NCBI GenBank assembly: GCA_934654755.1
Contig: CAKUGQ010000018.1
Location: 1 to 37,160, forward strand
Direction: 5' to 3'
Origin: an uncultured Oscillospiraceae bacterium
GTDB taxonomy: Bacteria > Bacillota > Clostridia > Oscillospirales > Oscillospiraceae
Length of the DNA: 37,160 nt
Position numbers and translations under genes: made by a program. A model generated the notes under the pieces. The model was not told the origin of the DNA and did no database searches. It saw only the letters and a list, made by a program, of their open reading frames with translations. Shown here piece by piece: positions 7,733-16,073 of this stretch (its first letter is position 1; each line of letters opens with the position of its first letter).

Positions 7733-8395
7733 TTATCCGTTGACGCGGCGCAGAAACTCTGCCAGCTCCGCGACGGTTTTGAAATAAAAGTCCGCATTTG
7801 CCCGCATAAACGCCTCGATCTGCGGTACGTCGTAGGCCCAGCCCGCTGCGGCGAAGGCCACGCCGCAGCTCCGGCACATATCCAGTCCCGGCTTGAGATC
7901 GTCGAGCATCAGAAGCTCGTCCGTGCGCAGGGAAAAACGTGCCATAAGCTGCTCCAGCGGGTAGGGATTCGGCTTGCGCTGCGCCTCGGGGTACTCCCAG
8001 CCGAACACCGCGTCCGGCTCCGGCAGACTGTTCTCGCGATAGTCACGCAGGATATTCTCCGCGTAGGAATGGGATACGACAGCAATCAGACCGCCTGCGG
8101 CGTGGTGGCGCAGCAGAATCTCGCGGATGCCGGCAAATGCCTGCGGCACGCGCGTGCGCACATATTCGCGCCAGAAGGCGAACTCGTCCTCCAGCTCCTG
8201 CGGCGTAAAGCCCAGCTCACCGGTGAAAAACGGCAGCACGCCGGGATCAAAATTCTTGCGAAAATACTCGTCGCGCGTATAATGCAGGCCGGGGCGCACC
8301 TGCGCCAGGTAGGCCAGAAACGACGGATAGTGAATGGTTGCCGTACTGTTGACCACGGTATCATCGTGATCCAGCACCAAACAGGGATAACGCAT
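7733..8395 (-). CDS. HAD-superfamily hydrolase (phosphoglycolate-phosphatase-like)
   Basis: 220 residues with all four HAD motifs: DHDDT (residues 9-13, nucleophile Asp9), VVSHS (motif II), a lysine in RKPNPYPLEQL (motif III) and MLDDLKPG (motif IV). The helical cap between motifs I and II fits subclass I phosphatases. The ATG at 8395 has AAGGAG upstream and puts motif I at the normal place; the longer upstream reading is unlikely. Substrate is not predictable. It is a single-gene unit with its own promoter. Confidence 0.85.
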   Translation of the reverse strand: MRYPCLVLDHDDTVVNSTATIHYPSFLAYLAQVRPGLHYTRDEYFRKNFDPGVLPFFTGELGFTPQELEDEFAFWREYVRTRVPQAFAGIREILLRHHAAGGLIAVVSHSYAENILRDYRENSLPEPDAVFGWEYPEAQRKPNPYPLEQLMARFSLRTDELLMLDDLKPGLDMCRSCGVAFAAAGWAYDVPQIEAFMRANADFYFKTVAELAEFLRRVNG

Positions 8396-8451
8396 ATCGG
8401 AAGCTCCTTGCTGCGGATTCGGCGGCGGATGTGCATCGCACTGCCACCTAT

Positions 8452-8480
8452 AGCATAGCATATCCCGCGGGAAAAGGCAA
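8452..8480 (-). promoter_or_regulatory. Promoter of the HAD hydrolase gene
   Basis: -35 TTGCCT (8475-8480) and -10 TATGCT (8452-8457), 17 bp apart, on the minus strand. Confidence 0.55.
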
Positions 8481-8559
8481 GTACGGGGCTCCTTTGGTAC
8501 GTTGCCATGTTTTTGCCGTTATTTTTGCTGAAAGCCGAGGATTTTTTTGACAAAAAATC

Positions 8560-8588
8560 TTGAAAATCCACAGCAAAGGTGTTAAACT
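8560..8588 (+). promoter_or_regulatory. Promoter of the methylaspartate operon
   Basis: -35 TTGAAA (8560-8565), 17 bp spacer, -10 TAAACT (8583-8588), about 50 bases before the first ATG. The leader is too short for a cobalamin riboswitch. Confidence 0.55.
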
Positions 8589-8639
8589 TAGAATTGCGTG
8601 ACCCTGTGCCCGCAACGGACCGAAAAGGAGACGACCCAA

Positions 8640-9479
8640 ATGAGAACGATTCAGGCTTCGCAGATCAGCGAAACCGTCCGCCGTCTGTGCATTGAGGCGA
8701 ATACCCGCCTGCCGGACGACATCCGCCGTCGGCTCGACGAGGCCGCGCAGGCGGAGCCGTGGCCGCTTGCACGGAATATCCTCGGCATTCTGAAAAAGAA
8801 CTATGAGATTGCCGAGCAGACCGACGTTCCCATCTGTCAGGACACCGGCATGGCCTGCGTGTTTCTGGAGATCGGGCAGGACGTACATATCGAGGGCGAC
8901 CTCAGAGCCGCCGTGGACGAGGGCGTCCGCCGGGGCTACACGGAGGGCTATCTCCGTAAGAGCGTCGTGCGCGACCCGATTGATCGCGTAAACACCGGCG
9001 ACAATACCCCCGCCATGCTCTATCTCGACCTGGTGCCCGGCGACGGGCTGAAAATTACCGTTGCCCCAAAGGGCTTCGGCAGCGAGAATATGAGCCGTAT
9101 TGCCATGCTTAAGCCGTCGGACGGCCTGCAGGGCGTGAAGGATTTTGTATTGCAGACCGTCGAGCAGGCCGGGCCGAACCCCTGCCCGCCCATCGTTGTC
9201 GGCGTCGGCGTCGGCGGAACTTTCGACAAGGCCGCCTACCTCGCCAAGCGGGCGCTGCTGCGCAGCACGGATGAGCGCAGCGCCGACCCTTTCTATGCGG
9301 CGCTGGAGCAGGAGCTTCTGGAGAAGATCAACGCGCTCGGGATCGGTCCGCAGGGCGTCGGCGGAAGGACGACCGCACTGGCCGTCAGTATTGAACACAT
9401 GCCCACGCATATTGCGGGTCTGCCTGTGGCCGTTAACATCAACTGCCATGTCACACGGCATTGCAGCGCCGAGCTTTGA
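8640..9479 (+). CDS. Class I fumarase-type hydratase alpha subunit, probably mesaconase
   Basis: 279 residues, the alpha half of the two-subunit oxygen-sensitive [4Fe-4S] fumarase/tartrate dehydratase family. Three family cysteines that should hold the cluster are present: Cys66 in VPICQDTGMA, Cys182 in GPNPCPPIVVG and Cys269 in NINCHVTRH. The same family includes fumarase and mesaconase; mesaconase hydrates mesaconate to (S)-citramalate. Heading an operon with glutamate mutase, methylaspartate ammonia-lyase and a citrate-lyase-type complex, mesaconase is the better guess, but fumarase activity cannot be excluded. AAGGAG precedes the ATG. Confidence 0.88.
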   Translation: MRTIQASQISETVRRLCIEANTRLPDDIRRRLDEAAQAEPWPLARNILGILKKNYEIAEQTDVPICQDTGMACVFLEIGQDVHIEGDLRAAVDEGVRRGYTEGYLRKSVVRDPIDRVNTGDNTPAMLYLDLVPGDGLKITVAPKGFGSENMSRIAMLKPSDGLQGVKDFVLQTVEQAGPNPCPPIVVGVGVGGTFDKAAYLAKRALLRSTDERSADPFYAALEQELLEKINALGIGPQGVGGRTTALAVSIEHMPTHIAGLPVAVNINCHVTRHCSAEL

Positions 9480-9493
9480 GAGGAGGACGCAGT

Positions 9494-10060
9494 ATGGAAA
9501 AGCGGATTACCACCCCTCTGACACTCGAAACCGTCCGCGAGCTGAAGTGCGGCGACAGCGTGCTGCTCAGCGGCACCGTCTACACCGCGCGCGACGCGGC
9601 GCACAAGCGTCTGTGTGAGCTGGCGGCGCAGGGGAAGCCCCTGCCCTTCGACCCGCGCGACAGCGTGATTTACTTCGTCGGCCCCACGCCGGCCAAACCC
9701 GGCCATGCTATCGGCTCGGCCGGTCCGACGACCAGCTACCGTATGGATGCCTACTCGCCCACGATGATCGCGCTCGGTCAGCGCGGCATGATCGGCAAGG
9801 GAAAGCGCGGTCCTGCCGTCGTGGAAGCGATGAAGCAGTACGGCGCGGTCTATTTCGGCGCCATCGGCGGCGCGGGTGCATACCTTGCCCGCTGCATTAA
9901 AAAGGCCGAGATCGTTGCCTATGAGGATCTTGGAGCAGAGGCCGTCCGCCGTCTGGAGGTTGAGGATCTGCCCCTGTTCGTCATCATCGATTCGCAAGGA
10001 AATAACCTCTATGAGTCGGGCCGCAGCGAATATCTGCGCTCACTCCCGGAGGAAAAATAA
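9494..10060 (+). CDS. Class I fumarase-type hydratase beta subunit, probably mesaconase
   Basis: 188 residues, the C-terminal partner of the preceding alpha subunit. The conserved segments are KCGDSVLLSGTVYTARDAAHK near the N-terminus, IYFVGPTPAKPGHAIGSAGPT (split-gene fumarase signature, about 56-76), then TSYRMDAYSP. GGAGG lies about 8 bp upstream of the ATG and only 14 bp separate it from the alpha gene, so the two are cotranslated. Together they form the active hydratase. Confidence 0.9.
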   Translation: MEKRITTPLTLETVRELKCGDSVLLSGTVYTARDAAHKRLCELAAQGKPLPFDPRDSVIYFVGPTPAKPGHAIGSAGPTTSYRMDAYSPTMIALGQRGMIGKGKRGPAVVEAMKQYGAVYFGAIGGAGAYLARCIKKAEIVAYEDLGAEAVRRLEVEDLPLFVIIDSQGNNLYESGRSEYLRSLPEEK

Positions 10061-10073
10061 AAAGGAAAAAAAT

Positions 10074-10493
10074 ATGGCTAACAAGAAAAAACTCGTCATC
10101 GGCGTCATCGGCGCGGACGTACACGCCGTCGGCAACACCATTCTTAACCGCGCGTTCCTCGACGCAGGCTTCGACGTGACCAATCTGGGCGTTCTGGTGC
10201 CGCAGGAAGAGTTCATTCAGGCAGCCGTCGAGGTCGGTGCGGATGCGATTGTCGTGTCCTCCCTCTACGGTCAGGGCGAAATCGACTGCACCGGTATGCG
10301 CCAGAAGTGCGACGAAGCCGGTCTGAAGGGCATCCTGCTCTATGCGGGAGGCAACCTCGTCGTCGGCAAGGTACCAGTTGAGGAGATCGTGCGCCGTTAT
10401 AAGGCGCTCGGCTTTGACCGCGCCTTCGGCCCCGGAACCGATCCGCAGGTTACGATCGATTGCCTGATGCACGATCTCGGCGTTTCGGAGTAA
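10074..10493 (+). CDS. glmS: Glutamate mutase sigma (S) subunit, B12-binding
   Basis: 139 residues, the normal length of the small component of coenzyme-B12-dependent glutamate mutase. It has the base-off/His-on cobalamin motif DxHxxG (DVHAVG, His17), VVSSLYGQG (about 60-68) and LYAGGNL (about 92-98), which bind the nucleotide loop. It works with GlmE to isomerise (S)-glutamate to (2S,3S)-3-methylaspartate. The order glmS-glmL-glmE-mal is the one known from Clostridium tetanomorphum. Confidence 0.96.
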   Translation: MANKKKLVIGVIGADVHAVGNTILNRAFLDAGFDVTNLGVLVPQEEFIQAAVEVGADAIVVSSLYGQGEIDCTGMRQKCDEAGLKGILLYAGGNLVVGKVPVEEIVRRYKALGFDRAFGPGTDPQVTIDCLMHDLGVSE

Positions 10494-10512
10494 ATTCCGG
10501 AAAGGAGTCGGT

Positions 10513-11913
10513 ATGAAAGCCATTCTCTTGATCGATTTCGGCAGTACCTACACCAAGGTCACTGCCGTGGACGTCGATTCGGAAACCATTTTGGGCACGG
10601 CTCAGAGCTATACCACCGTCCAGTCCGATATTCTCAACGGCCTGAACAACGCCCTTGCGCTGCTGCGTGAAACGATCGGCCCGGTCGAGTTTTCCGGGCA
10701 GTACGCCTGCTCCAGCGCTGCGGGCGGGCTGCGCATGGTCGCCATCGGCCTCGTGCCGGAGCTGACCGCCAATGCTGCGCGACAGGCCTCGCTCGGTGCG
10801 GGTGCAAAGGTCATCAAGACCTACTCCTATGGCCTGACCGAGGGCGACCTGGCCGAGATCGACCGTATCGCCCCGGATATCTGCCTGCTGACCGGCGGTA
10901 CCGACGGCGGCAACAGCGAGAATATCATTGCAAATGCCGCCGTGCTTGCCCGCGCGAAGGGCGACTTCCCCATTATCATTGCGGGAAACCGCAACGCGGC
11001 GGACGAATGCCGGAGACTTCTGGCAAACAAGCAGACTTACGTCTGCGAAAACGTTATGCCCCGGTTGGAGATCCCGAATGTTGCGCCCGTACAGGCGCGC
11101 ATCCGCAGTATTTTTCTGGAGCAGATCGTCCGCGCCAAGGGCCTTTCCCATGCCGAAGCGCTCATACACGGAATCCTGATGCCCACGCCCGCCGCCATGC
11201 TCAGTGCCATGGAGCTTCTGGCTAAGGGTACCAGAACTGAGGCCGGTATCGGCGACCTTCTGGGCGTGGATCTCGGCGGCGCGACGACGGACGTATATTC
11301 CATGTCGCTCGGTCTGCCTGCCACGGGTGCCACCGCGCTGCGCGGCCTGCGCGAACAGTACGCCAAGCGTACCGTGGAGGGCGACATCGGGATGCGCTAC
11401 AGCATCCACGGTATCGTGGATGCCGCGGGGCCGGAGCGTGTGGCGGAGCTTTCCGGGCTGAGCGAGGACGAATGCCGCGAGCGTGTTGAGTTTCTGGCCG
11501 CCCATACGGATGTTTTGCCTACCGGTGCCGACCCCGATGCCGAAAAGCTCGATTTTGCCCTTGCCTCGCTTGCCATCGAGACGGCCGTGGCGCGCCACGC
11601 CGGAACGTTGGAGGCGGTCTACACGCCGATGGGCATCAGCTATATGCAGACCGGTAAGGATCTGACCCCCGTGGAGACCGTCGTTGTTACCGGCGGTGCG
11701 CTGATCCACACCCGGCGCACCGCCGATATCGCGGCGCATGCGCTGTTTTCCCCCGCCGATCCCATGTCTCTGCGTCCGAAGCAGGCACAGATTCTGGTTG
11801 ACCGAAAATACATTCTTGCAGCCATGGGGCTGCTCAGCACGATCTACCCCGACACCGCGCTCAGAATAATGAAAAGGGAGTTAATAAAGGATGGAACTCG
11901 AAATCAAAAATAA
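10513..11913 (+). CDS. glmL: GlmL/MutL family protein, glutamate mutase-associated ATPase
   Basis: 466 residues with an actin/Hsp70-like ATPase fold. The phosphate-1 motif is at the N-terminus (LLIDFGSTYTKVTAVD), a second nucleotide-binding segment is GVDLGGATTDVYSM near residues 251-264, and VVVTGGALIH lies near 393-402. This family sits between the two mutase subunits in many clostridia; it is generally thought to protect or reactivate the mutase by exchanging damaged cobalamin, which is not shown by the sequence. AAAGGAG precedes the ATG. Its 3' end overlaps glmE by 23 bp, which suggests coupled translation. Confidence 0.93.
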   Translation: MKAILLIDFGSTYTKVTAVDVDSETILGTAQSYTTVQSDILNGLNNALALLRETIGPVEFSGQYACSSAAGGLRMVAIGLVPELTANAARQASLGAGAKVIKTYSYGLTEGDLAEIDRIAPDICLLTGGTDGGNSENIIANAAVLARAKGDFPIIIAGNRNAADECRRLLANKQTYVCENVMPRLEIPNVAPVQARIRSIFLEQIVRAKGLSHAEALIHGILMPTPAAMLSAMELLAKGTRTEAGIGDLLGVDLGGATTDVYSMSLGLPATGATALRGLREQYAKRTVEGDIGMRYSIHGIVDAAGPERVAELSGLSEDECRERVEFLAAHTDVLPTGADPDAEKLDFALASLAIETAVARHAGTLEAVYTPMGISYMQTGKDLTPVETVVVTGGALIHTRRTADIAAHALFSPADPMSLRPKQAQILVDRKYILAAMGLLSTIYPDTALRIMKRELIKDGTRNQK

Positions 11914-13366
11914 ACGATGGACCGACGACGAATTTTTCAAGGTTCGCTCCGAAGTCCTGACCACCTGGAAAACCGGCAAGGATGTCGATCTTGACGAAGC
12001 CATTGCCTACCACCGTGCGCTTCCGGAACACAAGATTTTCTCCGCCAAGCTCAACAAGGCGCAGGCTGCGGGCGAGACGCTCATCCAGCCGCGCGCAGGC
12101 GTAGGTTTGATCGAGAACCATATCGAGCTGCTTACCTATCTGCAAAACGAGGGCGAAGCGGATCTTCTGCCCACGACCATTGACTCTTATACCCGCCAGA
12201 ATCAGTACGAGAAGTGTGACGAAGGCATCCGCCGCGAGGAAGAGGGAATGCGCAACGGCAATTTCCACCCCTTCCTTAACGGTTTTCCCGCCGTCAACCA
12301 CGGCGTTTCCGGCTGCCGCCGCCTGATCGAAGCGCTTGATACACCCATTCAGGTGCGCCATGGTACGCCCGATGCCCGCCTGCTTACCGAGATCGCCTAT
12401 GCCGGCGGCTTCACGTCCTATGAGGGCGGCGGCATCTCCTATAACATCCCTTACGCAAAGAACATCCCCATCGAAAAGACCATGTACGACTGGCAGTACG
12501 TGGATCGTCTGACGGGTATCTATGAGGAGGCCGGCGCGCCCATCAACCGTGAGCCCTACGGTCCGCTGACCGGCACGCTTGTGCCGCCGTGCATCTCCCA
12601 CTCCGTCGCCATCATCGAGGCGCTTGCCGCTGCGGAACAGGGAGTCAAGAACATCACCGTCGGTTACGGTCAGCTCGGCAACTTCATTCAGGACGTTGCC
12701 GCTATCCGCACACTTGAGGAGCTGACAAAGGAATACCTTGACCGCTTCGGCTATCATAAGGTCAACGTGACCACCGTGCTGCACCAGTGGATGGGCGGCT
12801 TCCCTGCGGACGAGGCGAAGGCCTTCGGCGTTATCTCCTGGGGCGCAGCCACCGCCGCGCTGGCGCGCGCAACCAAGGTTATCGTCAAAACGCCGCATGA
12901 GGCGGCTGGTGTTCCCACCAAGGAGGCCAATGCGCAGGGCCTGCGCGCCACACGTCAGGTTGTACATATGCTGGCCGACCAGCAGGTGCTCGGCTCACGT
13001 ATGGAGGCCGAATGCGCCATCATCAAGGCCGAGACACGCTGCATCCTCGATCGCTGCCTGGAGCTGGGAAAGGGCGACATCATCCTTGGCGCCATCGCCG
13101 GCATCCACGCGGGTGTGATTGACATCCCCTTCGGTCCGGCCAAGTGTAACGCCGGCCTGATGCTCCCTGCGCGCGACAATTCCGGCGCGGTGCGTATCCT
13201 TAATACCGGCAACCTGCCCTTTACAAACGATCTGAAAGCCTTCCACCACGACCGGCTTGCCGAGCGCGCTGCCGTGGAGCACCGCGAGGTGTCGTTTAAG
13301 ATGGTTGTTGACGACGTTTACGCCATCGGTAAGGGTCAGCTCGTCGGGCGTCCGGACAATATGTAA
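11891..13366 (+). CDS. glmE: Glutamate mutase epsilon (E) subunit
   Basis: 491 residues, close to the known family length of about 480. It is the TIM-barrel catalytic subunit binding glutamate, with AdoCbl held between it and GlmS. Recognisable conserved stretches are LIQPRAGVGLIENHIELL near residues 65-82, NGFPAVNHGVSGCRRLIEA near 130-150 and GGGISYNIPYAKNIPIEKT near 178-196. The start inside the end of glmL has AAAGG close by. It is part of the uninterrupted run glmS-glmL-glmE-mal. Confidence 0.96.
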   Translation: MELEIKNKRWTDDEFFKVRSEVLTTWKTGKDVDLDEAIAYHRALPEHKIFSAKLNKAQAAGETLIQPRAGVGLIENHIELLTYLQNEGEADLLPTTIDSYTRQNQYEKCDEGIRREEEGMRNGNFHPFLNGFPAVNHGVSGCRRLIEALDTPIQVRHGTPDARLLTEIAYAGGFTSYEGGGISYNIPYAKNIPIEKTMYDWQYVDRLTGIYEEAGAPINREPYGPLTGTLVPPCISHSVAIIEALAAAEQGVKNITVGYGQLGNFIQDVAAIRTLEELTKEYLDRFGYHKVNVTTVLHQWMGGFPADEAKAFGVISWGAATAALARATKVIVKTPHEAAGVPTKEANAQGLRATRQVVHMLADQQVLGSRMEAECAIIKAETRCILDRCLELGKGDIILGAIAGIHAGVIDIPFGPAKCNAGLMLPARDNSGAVRILNTGNLPFTNDLKAFHHDRLAERAAVEHREVSFKMVVDDVYAIGKGQLVGRPDNM

Positions 13367-13462
13367 ACCCCGGCGGAGCACGGCTCCGACCGTTTTCCCA
13401 TTCCACTCATACACCGGACGGCTTCCCGCCGAAGCTGCCGGAAAGAAAGGACGTTTCAGAAC

Positions 13463-14710
13463 ATGAAAATTGTCAATGTGATCTGCGCGCCGGGCCGCAC
13501 CGGCTTCTTCTTCGACGATCAGAAGGCCATCAAGGCCGGCGCCAAGTCCGACGGTTCCGCCTATATCGGCGAGCCGATGACCCCCGGCTTCCGCTCCATC
13601 CGTCAGGCGGGCGAGTCCATCTCCGTGATGCTCGTGCTTGAAGACGGCCAGATTGCCTACGGCGACTGCGCTGCCGTGCAGTATTCCGGCGCGGGCGGCC
13701 GCGATCCGCTCTTCCTTGCCGAGGATTTTATCCCTGTCATCGAAACATACATCAAGCCGATGCTTGTCGGCCGCGAGGCGGACAATTTCCGTGCCCTCAC
13801 CCATGAGATGGAGGCCATTGAGGTGGACGGCAAGCGCCTGCACACCGCGATCCGCTACGGCGTCTCCCAGGCCATTCTCGATGCCGTCGCCAAGGCCAGC
13901 CATCGGCTCATGGCCGAGGTCGTTGCGGACGAATACGGTCTGACCGTCAGCGAAACGCCCATTCCCATTTTCACCCAGTCCGGCGACAACCGCTATGACA
14001 ATTCCGACAAGATGATCCTCAAGCACGCGGACATTCTGCCGCACGCGCTGATCAACAACGTTGTGACCAAGCTCGGCACGCACGGCGAGCTGCTCAAGCA
14101 GTATGTTGCATGGCTGCGCGACCGCATCCTTGCGCTGCGCACCGACGAGAGCTACAGCCCCGTGATGCACATCGACGTCTACGGCACGATCGGTCAGGCC
14201 TTCGGCGACGAAAACTACACCGGCATGGCCGACTATCTGGCAGAGCTGGAGCAGGAAGCCAAACCCTTCCACCTGCGTATCGAAGGCCCGATGGACGCGG
14301 GCGAGCGCGAAAAGCAGATGCTCTGCCTGAAGCATCTGCGCGAGGAGCTGGACAGACGCGGTATTAACGTTGAGCTGGTTGCCGACGAATGGTGCAACAC
14401 GCTGGAGGACGTTATCTATTTCTGCGACAATAAGGCAGGTCATATGGCACAGATCAAGACGCCCGACCTCGGCGGTATCAACAACACCATCGAGGCCGTG
14501 CTCTACTGCAAGGCTCACGGCTTCGGCGCCTATCAGGGCGGCACCTGCAATGAGACCGACCGCTCCAGCCAGGTCTGCGTCAACTGCGCAATGGCCACGC
14601 AGCCCGACCAGATCCTTGCCAAGCCCGGCATGGGTGTGGATGAGGGTTACATGATCGTTTACAACGAAATGAACCGCATTATTGCGCTGCGCAAGGCAAA
14701 GAAAGCGTAA
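13463..14710 (+). CDS. mal: 3-Methylaspartate ammonia-lyase
   Basis: Removes ammonia from 3-methylaspartate to give mesaconate. The 415 residues match the family, an enolase-superfamily barrel. Residues equivalent to those described for the C. tetanomorphum enzyme are in place: His194 (DILPHALIN), the catalytic lysine at 332 (AQIKTPDLGG), and Mg ligands Asp238 (HIDVYG), Glu273 (RIEGPMD) and Asp308 (VADEW). An unremarkable 96 bp gap separates it from glmE. A terminator hairpin follows at 14722, so the mRNA may partly end here. Confidence 0.96.
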   Translation: MKIVNVICAPGRTGFFFDDQKAIKAGAKSDGSAYIGEPMTPGFRSIRQAGESISVMLVLEDGQIAYGDCAAVQYSGAGGRDPLFLAEDFIPVIETYIKPMLVGREADNFRALTHEMEAIEVDGKRLHTAIRYGVSQAILDAVAKASHRLMAEVVADEYGLTVSETPIPIFTQSGDNRYDNSDKMILKHADILPHALINNVVTKLGTHGELLKQYVAWLRDRILALRTDESYSPVMHIDVYGTIGQAFGDENYTGMADYLAELEQEAKPFHLRIEGPMDAGEREKQMLCLKHLREELDRRGINVELVADEWCNTLEDVIYFCDNKAGHMAQIKTPDLGGINNTIEAVLYCKAHGFGAYQGGTCNETDRSSQVCVNCAMATQPDQILAKPGMGVDEGYMIVYNEMNRIIALRKAKKA

Positions 14711-14721
14711 CATCCCGATTG

Positions 14722-14751
14722 GCAGGGCTTCCCGCGAAGCCCTGCTTTTTT
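14722..14751 (+). terminator. Intrinsic terminator inside the cluster, after mal
   Basis: A perfect 10 bp GC-rich stem (GCAGGGCTTC/GAAGCCCTGC) with a CC loop is followed by six Ts. Downstream genes continue in the same direction only 16 bp later, so it may set a ratio between the first six and last six genes. Confidence 0.8.
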
Positions 14752-14767
14752 CAAGACGGAGGAAAAC

Positions 14768-15238
14768 ATGGTAAGAATCATTTCCGTCGGCGATGCGCCG
14801 GAGCTGCTGTCCCGCGCCGCAAAATGGTTTGCGTCGAAATGGCGCATACCGGAGGAGGCCTATCGCGAGAGCATGTGCCGCGCGGCGCAGGCGCAGGCCG
14901 TCCCGGCGTGGTACCTGGCGCTTGACATGGAGGGGGAGATTCTTGGCGGCCTGGGTGTCATTGAAAACGATTTTCACAGACGCCCGGACCTGACGCCGAA
15001 TCTTTGCGCGTTTTATGTTGAACCGGAGTCTCGCGGACAGGGCATCGGCCGTGCGCTGCTCGCGTATGCCTGCGCGGAGCTGCACGCGAACGGCGTGGAG
15101 GACGCCTACCTGATTACCGATCATACGTCGCTTTACGAGAAATTCGGCTGGGACTTTTTCTGCATGGTCGAGGAGAACGACGGCGGCAGGGCGAGAATGT
15201 ATCATCGAAAAACGGCAGTACGGCCGGAAACAGAATAA
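14768..15238 (+). CDS. GNAT-family N-acetyltransferase
   Basis: 156 residues with a GNAT fold. The acetyl-CoA-binding motif A is FYVEPESRGQGIGRALL (about 81-97), and YEKFGWDFFCMV fits the C-terminal motif B region. GGAGG precedes the ATG. Substrate is unknown. It lies between the mal terminator and the adenosyltransferase gene; whether it takes part in glutamate fermentation or only rides along is not visible. Confidence 0.82.
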   Translation: MVRIISVGDAPELLSRAAKWFASKWRIPEEAYRESMCRAAQAQAVPAWYLALDMEGEILGGLGVIENDFHRRPDLTPNLCAFYVEPESRGQGIGRALLAYACAELHANGVEDAYLITDHTSLYEKFGWDFFCMVEENDGGRARMYHRKTAVRPETE

Positions 15239-15261
15239 CAAATCGAATTGGAGGATTCCAT

Positions 15262-15798
15262 ATGCAGTCAGGATGTGTACAGGTTTACTATGGCGATGGG
15301 AAGGGAAAGACCACGGCTGCGATGGGGCAGGCGCTCCGCGCGGTCGGACACGGGATGAAGGTGCTGATCTACCAGTTTCTGAAGGAGCCAACCTCGGGCG
15401 AGATCGTCGTGCTGCGCACGCTCCCCGGCGTTACCTACATTGAAAATGAAGGGAAAATTCCCTTTCTGTTCAACCTGACAGAGGAGCAGACGCAATATTA
15501 CCGCGACCTCTGGCATAAGAAATTTGATAAAGTCTGCGAAGAAATTGCTTCAGAAAAATATGACCTTGTCGTTTTGGATGAGGTAATCGATGCGATGAAT
15601 CTTGGAATTATTGACAAATCCGAGCTGTATACGCTTATGGAAACCAAACCGGAATCGACGGAACTGGCGCTGACCGGGCATCAATACGGCGAACCGCTGG
15701 ATGAGCTGTTTGCGCGGGCGGATTATGTTACAAAATGCGTGAAGGAAAAGCATCCCTTCGACCGCGGTCAGATGGCGCGTGTCGGGATCGAAAAATAG
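15262..15798 (+). CDS. Cob(I)alamin adenosyltransferase (CobA/CobO family)
   Basis: 178 residues, P-loop at the N-terminus (YGDGKGKTTAAMG, about 9-21), and YDLVVLDEVIDAMNLGII (about 96-113) typical of the CobA/BtuR fold. It transfers the adenosyl group from ATP to reduced cobalamin or cobyrinic acid diamide, making the coenzyme that glutamate mutase needs. Its position inside the cluster ties cofactor supply to the pathway. GGAGG precedes the ATG at 15262. Confidence 0.93.
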   Translation: MQSGCVQVYYGDGKGKTTAAMGQALRAVGHGMKVLIYQFLKEPTSGEIVVLRTLPGVTYIENEGKIPFLFNLTEEQTQYYRDLWHKKFDKVCEEIASEKYDLVVLDEVIDAMNLGIIDKSELYTLMETKPESTELALTGHQYGEPLDELFARADYVTKCVKEKHPFDRGQMARVGIEK

Positions 15799-15806
15799 GA
15801 GGAACT

Positions 15807-16073
15807 ATGGAAATATATTCAAAAGCGGTCGCCGGAACGCTGGAGTCCAGTGACGCATTCGTGACCGTCGAGCCATCCGAAACGCTTTCCGTTGAGCTGG
15901 AATCGGTCGTCAGTCGCCAGTATGGCGAAGCCATTCGCGCCGCTGTTCAGTCGGTCGTCGATGCACTGGGCGTGACCTCCGGCCGAATTTGCGTGAATGA
16001 TCGCGGCGCGTTGGATTGCGTCATTCGTGCCCGCGTCGAGACCGCCCTGCGCCGGGCAGGAGGCGAAGCATGA
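15807..16073 (+). CDS. citD: Citrate/citramalate lyase acyl carrier protein (gamma subunit)
   Basis: 88 residues. The N-terminal motif KAVAGTLESSDAFVTVEP matches CitD, where Ser14 carries the phosphoribosyl-dephospho-CoA prosthetic group; serines stand at 14 and 15 here. AGGAGG lies 8 bp upstream of the ATG at 15807. The stop codon overlaps the next start (ATGA), so it is coupled to the beta subunit. Family is clear; whether the complex acts on citrate or citramalate is inferred from the neighbouring genes. Confidence 0.9.
   Translation: MEIYSKAVAGTLESSDAFVTVEPSETLSVELESVVSRQYGEAIRAAVQSVVDALGVTSGRICVNDRGALDCVIRARVETALRRAGGEA

Noticed and set aside
8396..8639. A cobalamin riboswitch ahead of the B12-dependent operon
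   Set aside because: No B12-box-like sequence was seen and the leader after the promoter is only about 50 bases.
12995..15391. A very long open frame on the minus strand opposite glmE/mal/GNAT
   Set aside because: It is antisense to well-supported genes and arises from the GC-rich codon use; no RBS or family likeness.
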